A stretch of 64,000 bases of DNA from RBG-16-49-21 sp040768125 (GTDB lineage: Bacteria > Spirochaetota > UBA4802 > UBA5550), in contig JAXGNG010000001.1 of assembly GCA_040768125.1 (NCBI GenBank), positions 806,001 through 870,000 on the forward strand, in the 5' to 3' direction. The translations under genes and the position numbers were made by a program. Positions 7,845-15,890 of this stretch are shown one piece after another. Below the pieces are notes generated by a model, which made no database searches, was not told the origin of the DNA, and worked only from the letters and a program-made list of their open reading frames with translations. Each line of letters opens with the position of its first letter. Position 1 is the first letter of the stretch.

Positions 7845-10207
7845 ACAGACGGGCCCCGCTTCCCCACGGCAATGGCCGGGGTGACGTGACTGACAGGCAA
7901 AGCTTTTTATGCGCGTTCTTCCGGGGCATTCTCGCAAGGAAAGCGGCGGTCATCATCGCCGCCGTTCTTCTGGTGGCGGTGTCCGCCCCGGGTCTCCTGC
8001 GTCTCGATATCACCGTGAACATCGAGGATTTTTTCCTCGAGGACGACCCGGTCCTCAGGAACCAGCAGGAATTCAGGCGCCTTTTCCATAACAATGATTT
8101 CGTGGGGGTGCTGGTAGAATCCGACGACGTCTTCTCCCGCGTCTCCCTCGAGGCGATCCGTGCCGTGGGCGATCGCCTTCAAAAGGATGTGCCGCTGGCG
8201 AAAGAGGTCGTGTCGCCGGTGCATATCAGCGGCCCCTTCGGTCCCGGCATGGCGCTTCGCTTCAAAGACGGCCGCCTCGTGGATACTGACGCGACCATCA
8301 GGTATTATAAACAGCGGTGCAATGACTCGGGATTCCTGAAGGGGGTCCTTTTCTCACCGGACAACCGGCAGGCCTGGATTCGCCTGGGCCTGCATCCCTA
8401 TCCGTCGGCCGATAAATGGAAGGGAGAGGTGAAGCCCCTCTTCGCCGTGGGCAGGGCGGCGTACGATGTCGTCCGGTCCGTCAGGGTCGACAACGTGCGT
8501 CTCACGGCCACGGGGGTGCCGGTGTACGCCTACAGGAAGGAAGCCGAGATGATGGGCGACCTGGCGCGCATCCTTGCGCTCGGCGCCGCCGTGGCCCTTC
8601 TTCTCACCATCCTGATTTTCAGGAATATCCGCGGGGTCGCGGGGGCCCTGGGCATCCTGGGCCTTTCGGTGATCACCGTTTTCGGGATGGAGGGATGGGC
8701 GGGCGCCTCCATGGACAGCGCGTTCATCGCCGTGCCCGTGCTCCTGGCCATGGGCGTCTCCATCGGATATTCCGTGCACATCAACCGTTTTTTCCGGCTT
8801 CGGTTTCAGCAGACGGGAGACAGGGCCGGTTCCGTGGTGTACGCCCTCGAGAAGAGCGCGCGGCCCATTCTCTTCACCGCCTTCACCACCGTCGCCGCGC
8901 TCCTTTCTTTTGTGTTCGTCGAGATAAAGCCGATACGGTGGGTAGGCATCACCTCGGCCCTCTGCATCATCTCCGTGTATCTCTGCAGCATGCTCTTTTT
9001 CCCGGTGTTTCTCGCCTCGGGGCCTGACAGGGAGCCCTCCACGGAAAAGGGAAACCGCGACCTGTTTGAAAAGACGCTTCGGCTTTTCTCCCTCTGGCTA
9101 AGCCGCTACAGCGCTCCGATCATGATCGTCTTTGTCGCCCTCACGGCGGTCGCCCTCGCGGGGGTGTCACGGCTGAAGGTCGATTTCGACGCGGAGAAGA
9201 TGATGGGAACGGAACTTCCCCACATGAAGGACCAGGCGAGGATCGGGGAATCGGAGATCGCCTCGGGGGAGGCCATGGACCTGGTGCTCGTGTTTCCGAG
9301 GGGCGGTCTGGAGGACCCCGGAAACGTGCGGATGGTGGAAAAGCTCGAGAAGGCGATCGACGGGCTTCCCCTTGTGAAGCGGACGACATCCCTGGCGGGG
9401 ATGGTCAGGAACATGGACTCCCTGATGTACGGAAAACCCGCCGCCCAGGGCGCCATCACGGGGGACAGGCAGATGCTGGGCTGGATGATCGCCATGGCGG
9501 AGAAGTTCGACCCGGACTTCCTGGGTCAATGGATGACCGGTTCGCGTTCCACCACGCGAATCCTCATCGAGCTCTCCGATTTCAGCTCCCTTGCGATCGA
9601 AAGGAACATCAACAGGATCGGGGAACTCGTGGCGGAACACGCCCCAACAGCCACGGGACATTTTTTCAGCGGATCCACCTACCAGATGGCGATGATGAAC
9701 CAGTACGTCACCCGCGGTCTCCTGAGGTCCGTCGGTACCGCTTTCGTCATCATATGCGTACTGATGGTGTTGGTGTTCAGGTGCGTCAGGCTGGGAATCA
9801 TCGCGATGATACCGAATATTTTTCCCGTCCTCATCGTGGGAGGAATCATGGGTTACTGCGACATTCCCCTCGAGTTCGTGACCATGACCGTGGCGCCCAT
9901 GATCATGGGGCTCGCGGTCGATGACACCATTCATCTCCTTTCCCACCTGAGGAGCGACATCGAGGAGAGCGGGGATTTCACCCGTGGCCTTTCCCATACG
10001 TTCTCCGTCGTGGGGTCAGCCGTAACCGAAACCTCGATCATCCTGTGCCTGAGTTTTATCGTTCTCGCGTTTTCCAGGGTCGCCAGCATCGCCACCATGG
10101 GCATTATCGCCAGCGCCGGGATTCTCGCGGCATATCTGTCCGATATTTTCGTGACGCCCATCCTCATGAAAAAAATGAAGTACGCTTCCTGGGATTCCAC
10201 GGCCTGA
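7841..10207 (+). CDS. MMPL/RND-family lipid exporter
   Basis: A 788-residue RND-superfamily protein starting inside the acyltransferase stop (ATGA, 7841-7844). It shows the duplicated RND plan: one transmembrane helix near 35-52, a large periplasmic loop, then a five-helix bundle from about 240-380; a second half begins near 420 with the same order. The second half has the motif GLAVDDTIHL near residue 690, the signature of MmpL/HpnN/Patched-like proteins, whose acidic residues carry protons. Such proteins move lipids or hopanoids to the outer leaflet or outer membrane. Translational coupling with PlsC-like and GT4 genes points to export of their lipid product. Confidence 0.9.
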   Translation: MNRRAPLPHGNGRGDVTDRQSFLCAFFRGILARKAAVIIAAVLLVAVSAPGLLRLDITVNIEDFFLEDDPVLRNQQEFRRLFHNNDFVGVLVESDDVFSRVSLEAIRAVGDRLQKDVPLAKEVVSPVHISGPFGPGMALRFKDGRLVDTDATIRYYKQRCNDSGFLKGVLFSPDNRQAWIRLGLHPYPSADKWKGEVKPLFAVGRAAYDVVRSVRVDNVRLTATGVPVYAYRKEAEMMGDLARILALGAAVALLLTILIFRNIRGVAGALGILGLSVITVFGMEGWAGASMDSAFIAVPVLLAMGVSIGYSVHINRFFRLRFQQTGDRAGSVVYALEKSARPILFTAFTTVAALLSFVFVEIKPIRWVGITSALCIISVYLCSMLFFPVFLASGPDREPSTEKGNRDLFEKTLRLFSLWLSRYSAPIMIVFVALTAVALAGVSRLKVDFDAEKMMGTELPHMKDQARIGESEIASGEAMDLVLVFPRGGLEDPGNVRMVEKLEKAIDGLPLVKRTTSLAGMVRNMDSLMYGKPAAQGAITGDRQMLGWMIAMAEKFDPDFLGQWMTGSRSTTRILIELSDFSSLAIERNINRIGELVAEHAPTATGHFFSGSTYQMAMMNQYVTRGLLRSVGTAFVIICVLMVLVFRCVRLGIIAMIPNIFPVLIVGGIMGYCDIPLEFVTMTVAPMIMGLAVDDTIHLLSHLRSDIEESGDFTRGLSHTFSVVGSAVTETSIILCLSFIVLAFSRVASIATMGIIASAGILAAYLSDIFVTPILMKKMKYASWDSTA

Positions 10208-10314
10208 CATTGCCGCCGGACAATCGCAGGAGCGCCGGCTCCTCCGAAGAAATTGTAATTGACATGGAGAAAATCCGGGGCCTGATATAAGGAGACGGCC
10301 GGGACCATTGAACG

Positions 10315-10893
10315 ATGTCCGATACAGCGATACAGCAAAAAATTCTTGAAACCTTCCATCGGCTGGCCATTGCCCATGGCCTGAAAAAAGTCTCCGTCGA
10401 CATGCTCGCCAGGGAATGCGGCATCTCGAAAAAAACGATCTATCGCCATTTCAGGGACAAGAAAGAGATACTCGAACGTTTCGCCGGGGATATCATTTCC
10501 AGGCTCAGCGAGGGATTCTACCGCACGCAGCTCATCGAGGAGAACCCGGAAAAACTCCTCATGGCCTTTTTTGATATTATTTTTGAAACCGTGCAGAACC
10601 TTCCCCCCACCATCGTGACCGACGCGGCCCATTACTATCCCGATATCGAGGAAAAGATCGTCCAGCTCAGGGAGCAGTATACCGTGGTGTTCCTGAAGAT
10701 CATCAAAAAGGGAATCAGCCAGGGACAGTTCAGGGACATCAACCCCCTGTTCATCGAGGGATTCTACGACGCCGCGGTCAACCGCGTGTTCACCCCGGGC
10801 TTCATCGTGGAAAACAGGCTGACGGTCCATGATGCCCTCTCATCTTTCAAGACGATCCTTCTCAACGGCCTCCTCAGGGACAGGCAGGGATAG
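10315..10893 (+). CDS. TetR-family transcriptional regulator
   Basis: A 192-residue regulator. The N-terminal helix-turn-helix covers residues 27-47, with the standard MLARECGISKKTIYRHF pattern. The C-terminal half is an all-helical ligand domain. It follows the MMPL exporter on the same strand with a 107-bp gap. That gap has an imperfect palindrome (AGGAGC, GCCG, GCTCCT at 10227-10242) and a TTGACA at 10259, possible operator and -35 elements. The likely role is control of the upstream lipid operon and itself; TetR proteins next to MMPL pumps commonly do this. The effector is unknown. Confidence 0.9.
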   Translation: MSDTAIQQKILETFHRLAIAHGLKKVSVDMLARECGISKKTIYRHFRDKKEILERFAGDIISRLSEGFYRTQLIEENPEKLLMAFFDIIFETVQNLPPTIVTDAAHYYPDIEEKIVQLREQYTVVFLKIIKKGISQGQFRDINPLFIEGFYDAAVNRVFTPGFIVENRLTVHDALSSFKTILLNGLLRDRQG

Positions 10894-10954
10894 GCATGCC
10901 CGTCAGGGCGTGTTCGGGGCCCCGCGCCGCGTTGCATGGCCTCTCCGTATATGC

Positions 10955-10982
10955 TTGACATGCCCCGGCGGCGTGATAGTAT
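10955..10982 (+). promoter_or_regulatory. Sigma-70-type promoter with extended -10
   Basis: TTGACA at 10955-10960 is followed after 16 bp by TAGTAT at 10977-10982, preceded by TG plus one base (extended -10). It lies 138 bp upstream of the DUF975-like gene and implies a long leader. Confidence 0.6.
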
Positions 10983-11120
10983 CAGCGCCTGGTCCGTGAC
11001 GACGGGGGATCGCCTTCCATGCATGGCCGCATGCTGATGAAGAATCCGTTCCGGGACCAGGGACCGTCGGGTACCCGCGGGGAAAGTTCCGCGAACCACT
11101 ACCATGTGCAGGAGGTGGCC

Positions 11121-11843
11121 ATGAACAGGGAATTGCGCATCGGCGAATGCATCGAGGCGGGGTGGAAGGGCTTTACCGCCAACGCGGGGAACTCCATCGG
11201 CATTCTGATGGTGTTCCTGGTCCTCTCCGCGGCGGGGGGCATGATCCCCATGGTCAATTTCGTGTTCAACATCATCGTGGCCCCGATCCTCTCGGCGGGG
11301 CTTTCCATTTTCGCCCTGAAGACGGCGCGGGGCGATGGGGGAACCGTGGAGGACCTCTTCAAGGGCTTCAACCAGTTCGGCAGCTTCCTCGGGGCCTACT
11401 GGCTTTACGCGTCAATCGTCATCGCGGCCATGGTCCCGGCGGGGATCGGGTTCCTCGTGGAGTTCGCGATTCACGGGTGGAGCTTCACCTTCTTCCCCGC
11501 CATCACCATTTCGGTAGGGGCGGCGTGCGTCGTCTGCCTGGTCATCGTCATGCTGCGGCTCTCCATGGTCTACTATCTTATCTTTGACGGGATGGAGGTG
11601 ATCGACGCGTTCCGCGAGAGCTTCGAAATGACCAGGGGCCATACCGGGACCCTCTTTCTCCTGTCGCTCCTCCTGGGGCTGATAATGCTCCTCGGCATAC
11701 TGCTCCTCCTGGTGGGAACCCTGGCCACCTACCCGGTGTGCATAATCTCCTTTGCCGCGGCGTACGAGCGCCTTAAAAGACCCGGCGCGGCCGCGCCCTC
11801 CCTCGAGTATCCGTCCCGGGGTGTGTCGAGTGAACCGGTGTGA
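11121..11843 (+). CDS. DUF975-like polytopic membrane protein
   Basis: The protein is 240 residues from ATG at 11121, chosen because AGGAGG lies at 11110-11115; an in-frame ATG at 11019 has no such site. The N-terminus (IGECIEAGWKGFTAN) and the later FDGMEVIDAFRESFEMTRGH segment resemble DUF975 / glycerophosphodiesterase membrane-domain proteins. In these, pairs of helices alternate with short amphipathic 'AF..S' helices. About six hydrophobic segments are visible. The function is unknown. It has its own promoter candidate (10955-10982). Confidence 0.65.
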   Translation: MNRELRIGECIEAGWKGFTANAGNSIGILMVFLVLSAAGGMIPMVNFVFNIIVAPILSAGLSIFALKTARGDGGTVEDLFKGFNQFGSFLGAYWLYASIVIAAMVPAGIGFLVEFAIHGWSFTFFPAITISVGAACVVCLVIVMLRLSMVYYLIFDGMEVIDAFRESFEMTRGHTGTLFLLSLLLGLIMLLGILLLLVGTLATYPVCIISFAAAYERLKRPGAAAPSLEYPSRGVSSEPV

Positions 11844-11915
11844 TCCCGGTGGCGCGCACACGGAACCCGGGCGCGGCGTGATGGCCCGGCCTGGGGGCTG
11901 GGATAATCGGGTGCC

Positions 11916-12881
11916 GTGACGGCCCGCGCGGGAGCAACATACGCGGGGATCGCGGCGGACATCATCTTCGCCGCGTCCTACTTCCTCATCCCCGCGGCGC
12001 CGGCGGCCCTGGGCGCCGCCGGGGAATCACCCCTGGTCCTCTACCGGATAGGCGTCTTCTCCATTTTTCTCTACCCCGCGGCGTGCATTGCCATCATGCA
12101 GCGCATGTCCACGGATCCGTCGGTACGTGAAGGCCTTGCCTTCCTCCAGGGGATTCTCTGGGGGACCTTCACCTGGCCCCTGGGGATCGTGTTCTGGGTA
12201 TCCCTCCTCTTCCATGGCGTTGCCATGTCGATGTCCTTTTCATGGGGCGAGATGATATACGGGAGGGAGATCAACGCGCTCCTCTCAACGGCCGACATCG
12301 CGCTAGCCTGGACGGGGATCGCGATCTTTTTTTTCGTATCGATATGGATGGCACTGGGGATATGGGGCGGTGATCCGAGAAAGTCCTTCAGGGATATCCT
12401 TTCCGTCTTCAGGGACGGAAACGTGTCGGCGGGATTAAGGGCCTTCGCCGCGGTGATCATCCTTTTACTCGCTCCCCTGGTCCTCCTCCTGGCGGTATCC
12501 ATCGCCCTGGTGACGCCCTTTTATCTCTATGCCCTCATCTGGTGGCACGGCCTCTCCGGTGCATCCTCGGGAAAGGATATCTGGTCACCCCTTCCCCGTA
12601 CCGGGGCCGTTGAGGTGTCGACGGCCCTTGTCCTCCTCGTCTATACCGCGCTCCTCGCGTACTTCTTCGACGCCGGCGTGTCGCAGATGGTAGGGATAAG
12701 CCGGCAGGGGAGCGGCTACATCCCCTACTGGATCGCAAGCGTCATCGTCATGGCCATGTATTATTTTCCCTTCAGGATATTTTTAGGGTTGATGAACCGG
12801 CGGAATCGTGTGGGATGGATAGTCTTCGCCCTCACCGTGGCCCTTGTCTATCATGATACCTATCGGCGGTTCATTGAATGA
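11916..12881 (+). CDS. Polytopic membrane protein, unknown function
   Basis: A 321-residue protein from a GTG start, with about eight strongly hydrophobic segments and a central hydrophilic stretch around 160-180. I do not recognise the family. Aromatic-rich helices and several short charged loops suggest an inner-membrane protein. It lies 72 bp after the DUF975-like gene on the same strand and could be cotranscribed. No catalytic motif is visible. The start is not backed by a strong ribosome binding site. Confidence 0.6.
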   Translation: MTARAGATYAGIAADIIFAASYFLIPAAPAALGAAGESPLVLYRIGVFSIFLYPAACIAIMQRMSTDPSVREGLAFLQGILWGTFTWPLGIVFWVSLLFHGVAMSMSFSWGEMIYGREINALLSTADIALAWTGIAIFFFVSIWMALGIWGGDPRKSFRDILSVFRDGNVSAGLRAFAAVIILLLAPLVLLLAVSIALVTPFYLYALIWWHGLSGASSGKDIWSPLPRTGAVEVSTALVLLVYTALLAYFFDAGVSQMVGISRQGSGYIPYWIASVIVMAMYYFPFRIFLGLMNRRNRVGWIVFALTVALVYHDTYRRFIE

Positions 12882-12984
12882 GGAACGGGTAATGGTATCC
12901 AGGAAGAGAAGGGCGAGGCGATGCCGATCCGACGGTGGATCAGGTTAATCGCGACAGGGCATATCACACAGCGGAGGAACCGGC

Positions 12985-13833
12985 ATGTCAGGGGAAAAAC
13001 TCGTGTACAGGGGAAAATCCAAGGACGTCTACGAGATATCCGAGGGAGCTCACAGGGGGAAATACCGCCTCGTGTTCACCGACAGGGCCACCGGGTACAT
13101 GGAGAACGGGAAGGCCGTCTTTGATCCGGGATACGATGTCGTCGTGGGGGAGATCCCCGGAAAGGGGGCCGTGGCGTGCAAATTCGCCACCTATTTTTTC
13201 AGGCTCCTCAGGGAGAAGGGGGTGCCCTCCCACTACATTGACTCCGTCGGAGACAACGAAATGATCGTGGAACCCGCGGTGCCCATCAGCAAGGCGGAGG
13301 AGGCCGCGGAATACCCCGGTTCGGCCCCCCTGGTGAACCTCGAGTTTACCTGGCGCAACAGCGGCCAGGGAAGTTTCTGGAGGCGCTATCCCTTCATCCG
13401 CCCCTGCAAAAACCTGAACTGCCTCGTGGAGGCGTGGACCAAGGGGGACAGCGACATCCTCATCACCTTCGAGTCACTGAAGGAATCAGGCGTCATGACG
13501 GACAGGGAGATCGACGAGGTCAAGGTCCTGGTGAGGGATATCGCCGCGGTCATCACGGAGGACGCCGCGTCGCGCGGGCTCCACGTGATCGACGGCAAGT
13601 TCGAGATGGGACGTCTCAAGTCCGGCGACGGGAAAATCGTCCTCATCGACGAGATTTCCCCCGACGTGATGCGGGTATGCCGCGGCTACGCCCCGGACGG
13701 CAGCGGGGACTGTACCGTTCACGGGGAATGCATCGAGACGAAATTCACCGACGGGAAGAGGAAAATATACGGGAGGAACCAGCTCACCGCCGCAGAGCTT
13801 GAAAAGGTGTACGTGATGAAGGGCGTTTCGTGA
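12985..13833 (+). CDS. purC: Phosphoribosylaminoimidazole-succinocarboxamide synthase (PurC)
   Basis: A 282-residue SAICAR synthetase, which joins aspartate to CAIR with ATP in purine synthesis. Visible hallmarks are the N-terminal RGKSKDVYEI nucleotide-binding strand, TDRATGYMENGK, the NLEFTWRNSGQGSF segment and the C-terminal GLHVIDGKFEMG and LIDEISPDVMR motifs that bind ATP and magnesium. GGAGG precedes the ATG. No other purine gene is adjacent. The stop overlaps a GTG start for the next gene, suggesting coupling. Confidence 0.93.
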   Translation: MSGEKLVYRGKSKDVYEISEGAHRGKYRLVFTDRATGYMENGKAVFDPGYDVVVGEIPGKGAVACKFATYFFRLLREKGVPSHYIDSVGDNEMIVEPAVPISKAEEAAEYPGSAPLVNLEFTWRNSGQGSFWRRYPFIRPCKNLNCLVEAWTKGDSDILITFESLKESGVMTDREIDEVKVLVRDIAAVITEDAASRGLHVIDGKFEMGRLKSGDGKIVLIDEISPDVMRVCRGYAPDGSGDCTVHGECIETKFTDGKRKIYGRNQLTAAELEKVYVMKGVS

Positions 13834-14477
13834 ACGTCAACGCCCCCGTGCAGCGTGAACGCGTCACCAGCCGGCGAAAAGGGATGATCTCCATGAAAGA
13901 GCAACATGGAAGAAGCGCGCCCCGGGGCATGCCCCCGGAGGACGCGCGGGTCATCGCGGGGCAGATCGGATCGGACCGCGTTTCCCCCGGGAAGGTGGTG
14001 TGCCGGTGCCGGCACGGATGCCCGGTCCTGGTCCTTATGGGAGAAGGGGAGGAGGATGAGCTGCGCGGCGATGCGGGCGTTACCTACGGACGGGCGGCGG
14101 ACCTCCTCTGGCTCACCTGCCCCTTTTTGCACGAGGCGATTCACGGACTCGAGACGAGGGGATACGTGAGGATAATCGGATCGTACATCGAAGGTGCCGG
14201 CGGTCTCTCCGTCGGGGAGGAAGCCTCCCGCGAGGATTTCATCGCCCTGAGAAGGGCCTCTTTCCCGCGGCTTCTCTCGCGGGAAGATGACCCGCCGGGG
14301 AAAGCGATCGCCGCCTCCGGCGTAGGGGGGAGAAGGGGCGGGAAGGGCCTGAAATGCCTCCACGCCCATTTCGCCCACTTCCTGTTCAACGGGAACAATA
14401 TCGCGGGACACATCACTTTCCGCCTCCTGGGCGATGCCCTCGAGTGCGACGACGCGAGGTGCCGGCGCTTCCTGTGA
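13830..14477 (+). CDS. DUF501-family protein
   Basis: The product has 215 residues from GTG at 13830, overlapping the purC stop, or 194 residues from ATG at 13893. DUF501 hallmarks are a CPVLVLM strand near residue 66, WLTCPFLHEAIHGLETRG, and a C-terminal LHAHFAHFLFNGNNIAGH segment. Family members are uncharacterised; they often lie beside Ppx/GppA exopolyphosphatase genes, but none is here. Three Cys near 61-66 (CRCRHGC) and Cys residues near the C-terminus could bind metal. Function unknown. Confidence 0.75.
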   Translation: MNVNAPVQRERVTSRRKGMISMKEQHGRSAPRGMPPEDARVIAGQIGSDRVSPGKVVCRCRHGCPVLVLMGEGEEDELRGDAGVTYGRAADLLWLTCPFLHEAIHGLETRGYVRIIGSYIEGAGGLSVGEEASREDFIALRRASFPRLLSREDDPPGKAIAASGVGGRRGGKGLKCLHAHFAHFLFNGNNIAGHITFRLLGDALECDDARCRRFL

Positions 14478-14550
14478 ACCCGGCACCTTCACGGCAGGTG
14501 AACTGACATCCTCGGGGCGTCATGCCATGCCCCGTGAAAAGGGGGTTGCG

Positions 14551-15201
14551 ATGAAGGAAAACAGGGCGGTGCTGATCGGCGCAACGGGCCTGGTGGGGAA
14601 CGCCCTCCTGCGTCATCTCCTGAGCGTTGATCTCTACGATGCGGTGCTCGCCCTCGTGAGGCGGGACCTTAACGTGGAGCATGAACGCCTTGTCCACCAC
14701 GTCGTGGATTTCGACCGCCTGGAGGACCACCGGGAGCTCTTCGCGGCTGATGACGTTTTCTGTTGTCTCGGCACCACGATGGCGAAGGCGGGGTCCCAGG
14801 AGGCCTTCCGCCTGGTGGATTACGAGTACCCGGTCCGGGCGTCCCGCATTGCCCGCTCCATGGGGGCGCGGCGCTTCTTCATCGTCACGGCGATCGGCGC
14901 GCGGCCCGATTCACGCGTCTTCTACAACCGGGTCAAGGGAGAGGTGGAGCGGGAGATCGCCCTGGCGGGCTTCGAGGCGACGCATATTTTTCGTCCCTCG
15001 CTCCTTCTCGGCGAGAGGACCGAGCGTCGTTCCGGCGAGGACTTCGCGCAGATGCTCGCACCACTCATGCGGCTGGTGATGCGGGGACCCCTGCGTGACT
15101 ACCTCCCCGTCCGCGCCGAGGACGTTGCGCGTGCCATGGTCCGCGCGGCTAAAGGCGTCGCCCGTGGCGTCGTGATCCACGAATCGCGGGAGTTCCATTA
15201 G
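14551..15201 (+). CDS. NAD(P)-binding HTATIP2/TIP30-like oxidoreductase
   Basis: The protein is 216 residues from ATG at 14551, preceded by AAAGGGGG. It is an atypical short-chain dehydrogenase: the glycine motif GATGLVGNALL begins at residue 9, CCLGTT marks the fourth strand, and FYNRVKGEVE carries the YxxxK pair. A FRPSLLLGERTERR segment follows, as in HTATIP2-like proteins. These bind NADPH, but substrates are mostly unknown. ATG at 14527 is a weaker alternative start. The DUF501 gene lies 73 bp upstream on the same strand. Confidence 0.8.
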   Translation: MKENRAVLIGATGLVGNALLRHLLSVDLYDAVLALVRRDLNVEHERLVHHVVDFDRLEDHRELFAADDVFCCLGTTMAKAGSQEAFRLVDYEYPVRASRIARSMGARRFFIVTAIGARPDSRVFYNRVKGEVEREIALAGFEATHIFRPSLLLGERTERRSGEDFAQMLAPLMRLVMRGPLRDYLPVRAEDVARAMVRAAKGVARGVVIHESREFH

Positions 15202-15390
15202 GGGAGCGGGTGAGGCGAGCCGCCCCGAGGGAGGCGATGTGGCCGGTGGAGGGGCCGCCCCGACGGGCAGTTGCCTCACGCCCTGCGGGAAGGTAATTAT
15301 TTATTTGACAAAATACTCGAATTAATCGGATCATCGATATGCACTATACGCGCGCCGCGGCCCGGCGGCCGCGCCCGGAGGAAAGGGACG

Positions 15391-15825
15391 ATGAAAAAAT
15401 GCCACTGGCTCCTGCTTGCCTTCATTATCGCCGCGCCAACCTGCGCCCATTTTAGAAAGCCCGTCACCATCGGGTATGTTGTCGGGGAAAAAACGCGGAT
15501 CGACGCCGCTGAAAACCCCGCACTCAAAGAGGTGATACGGGAGGACCTTGGATCCTACCGGATACGGCTCGAGGGGCTGACCGTGAAAGACGTCACGGTA
15601 TCGAACAACATAGATTATGATTTTTGCGTCGTCGCCGACGTATCGACGGATAAAGGGATGGTGGAATGCCATATCTATTCGAAAAAAGTGAAAACGGTGG
15701 CGCAGCTTGTGAAGGGAGAGTCGAAGATCGACGTGACGGGGATGTTCGGAAGGTTTTTCTCCCTTCTTGATGACTATTACACGCGGCTTGAAATCGTCAA
15801 TGCGTCGATCCGCGTGGTGAACTGA
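15391..15825 (+). CDS. Small exported protein
   Basis: A 144-residue protein from ATG at 15391 with GGAGGAAAGG upstream. Residues 1-19 form a signal peptide, and the Cys in APTC near residue 18 gives an imperfect lipobox. The mature part is beta-rich with IRLEGLTVKDVTVSN and a CHIYSKKVKTVAQL segment, reminiscent of small periplasmic lipoproteins. No family is recognised. It precedes the Ntn hydrolase by 65 bp. A TTGACA at 15305 lies upstream without a convincing -10 box. Confidence 0.65.
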   Translation: MKKCHWLLLAFIIAAPTCAHFRKPVTIGYVVGEKTRIDAAENPALKEVIREDLGSYRIRLEGLTVKDVTVSNNIDYDFCVVADVSTDKGMVECHIYSKKVKTVAQLVKGESKIDVTGMFGRFFSLLDDYYTRLEIVNASIRVVN

Positions 15826-15890
15826 CCAGTCAGGGCGGGAGGTTCCGCCGCCCAGGCAGAGTGACCCGGGATCATGACCCGTTCCGACCG

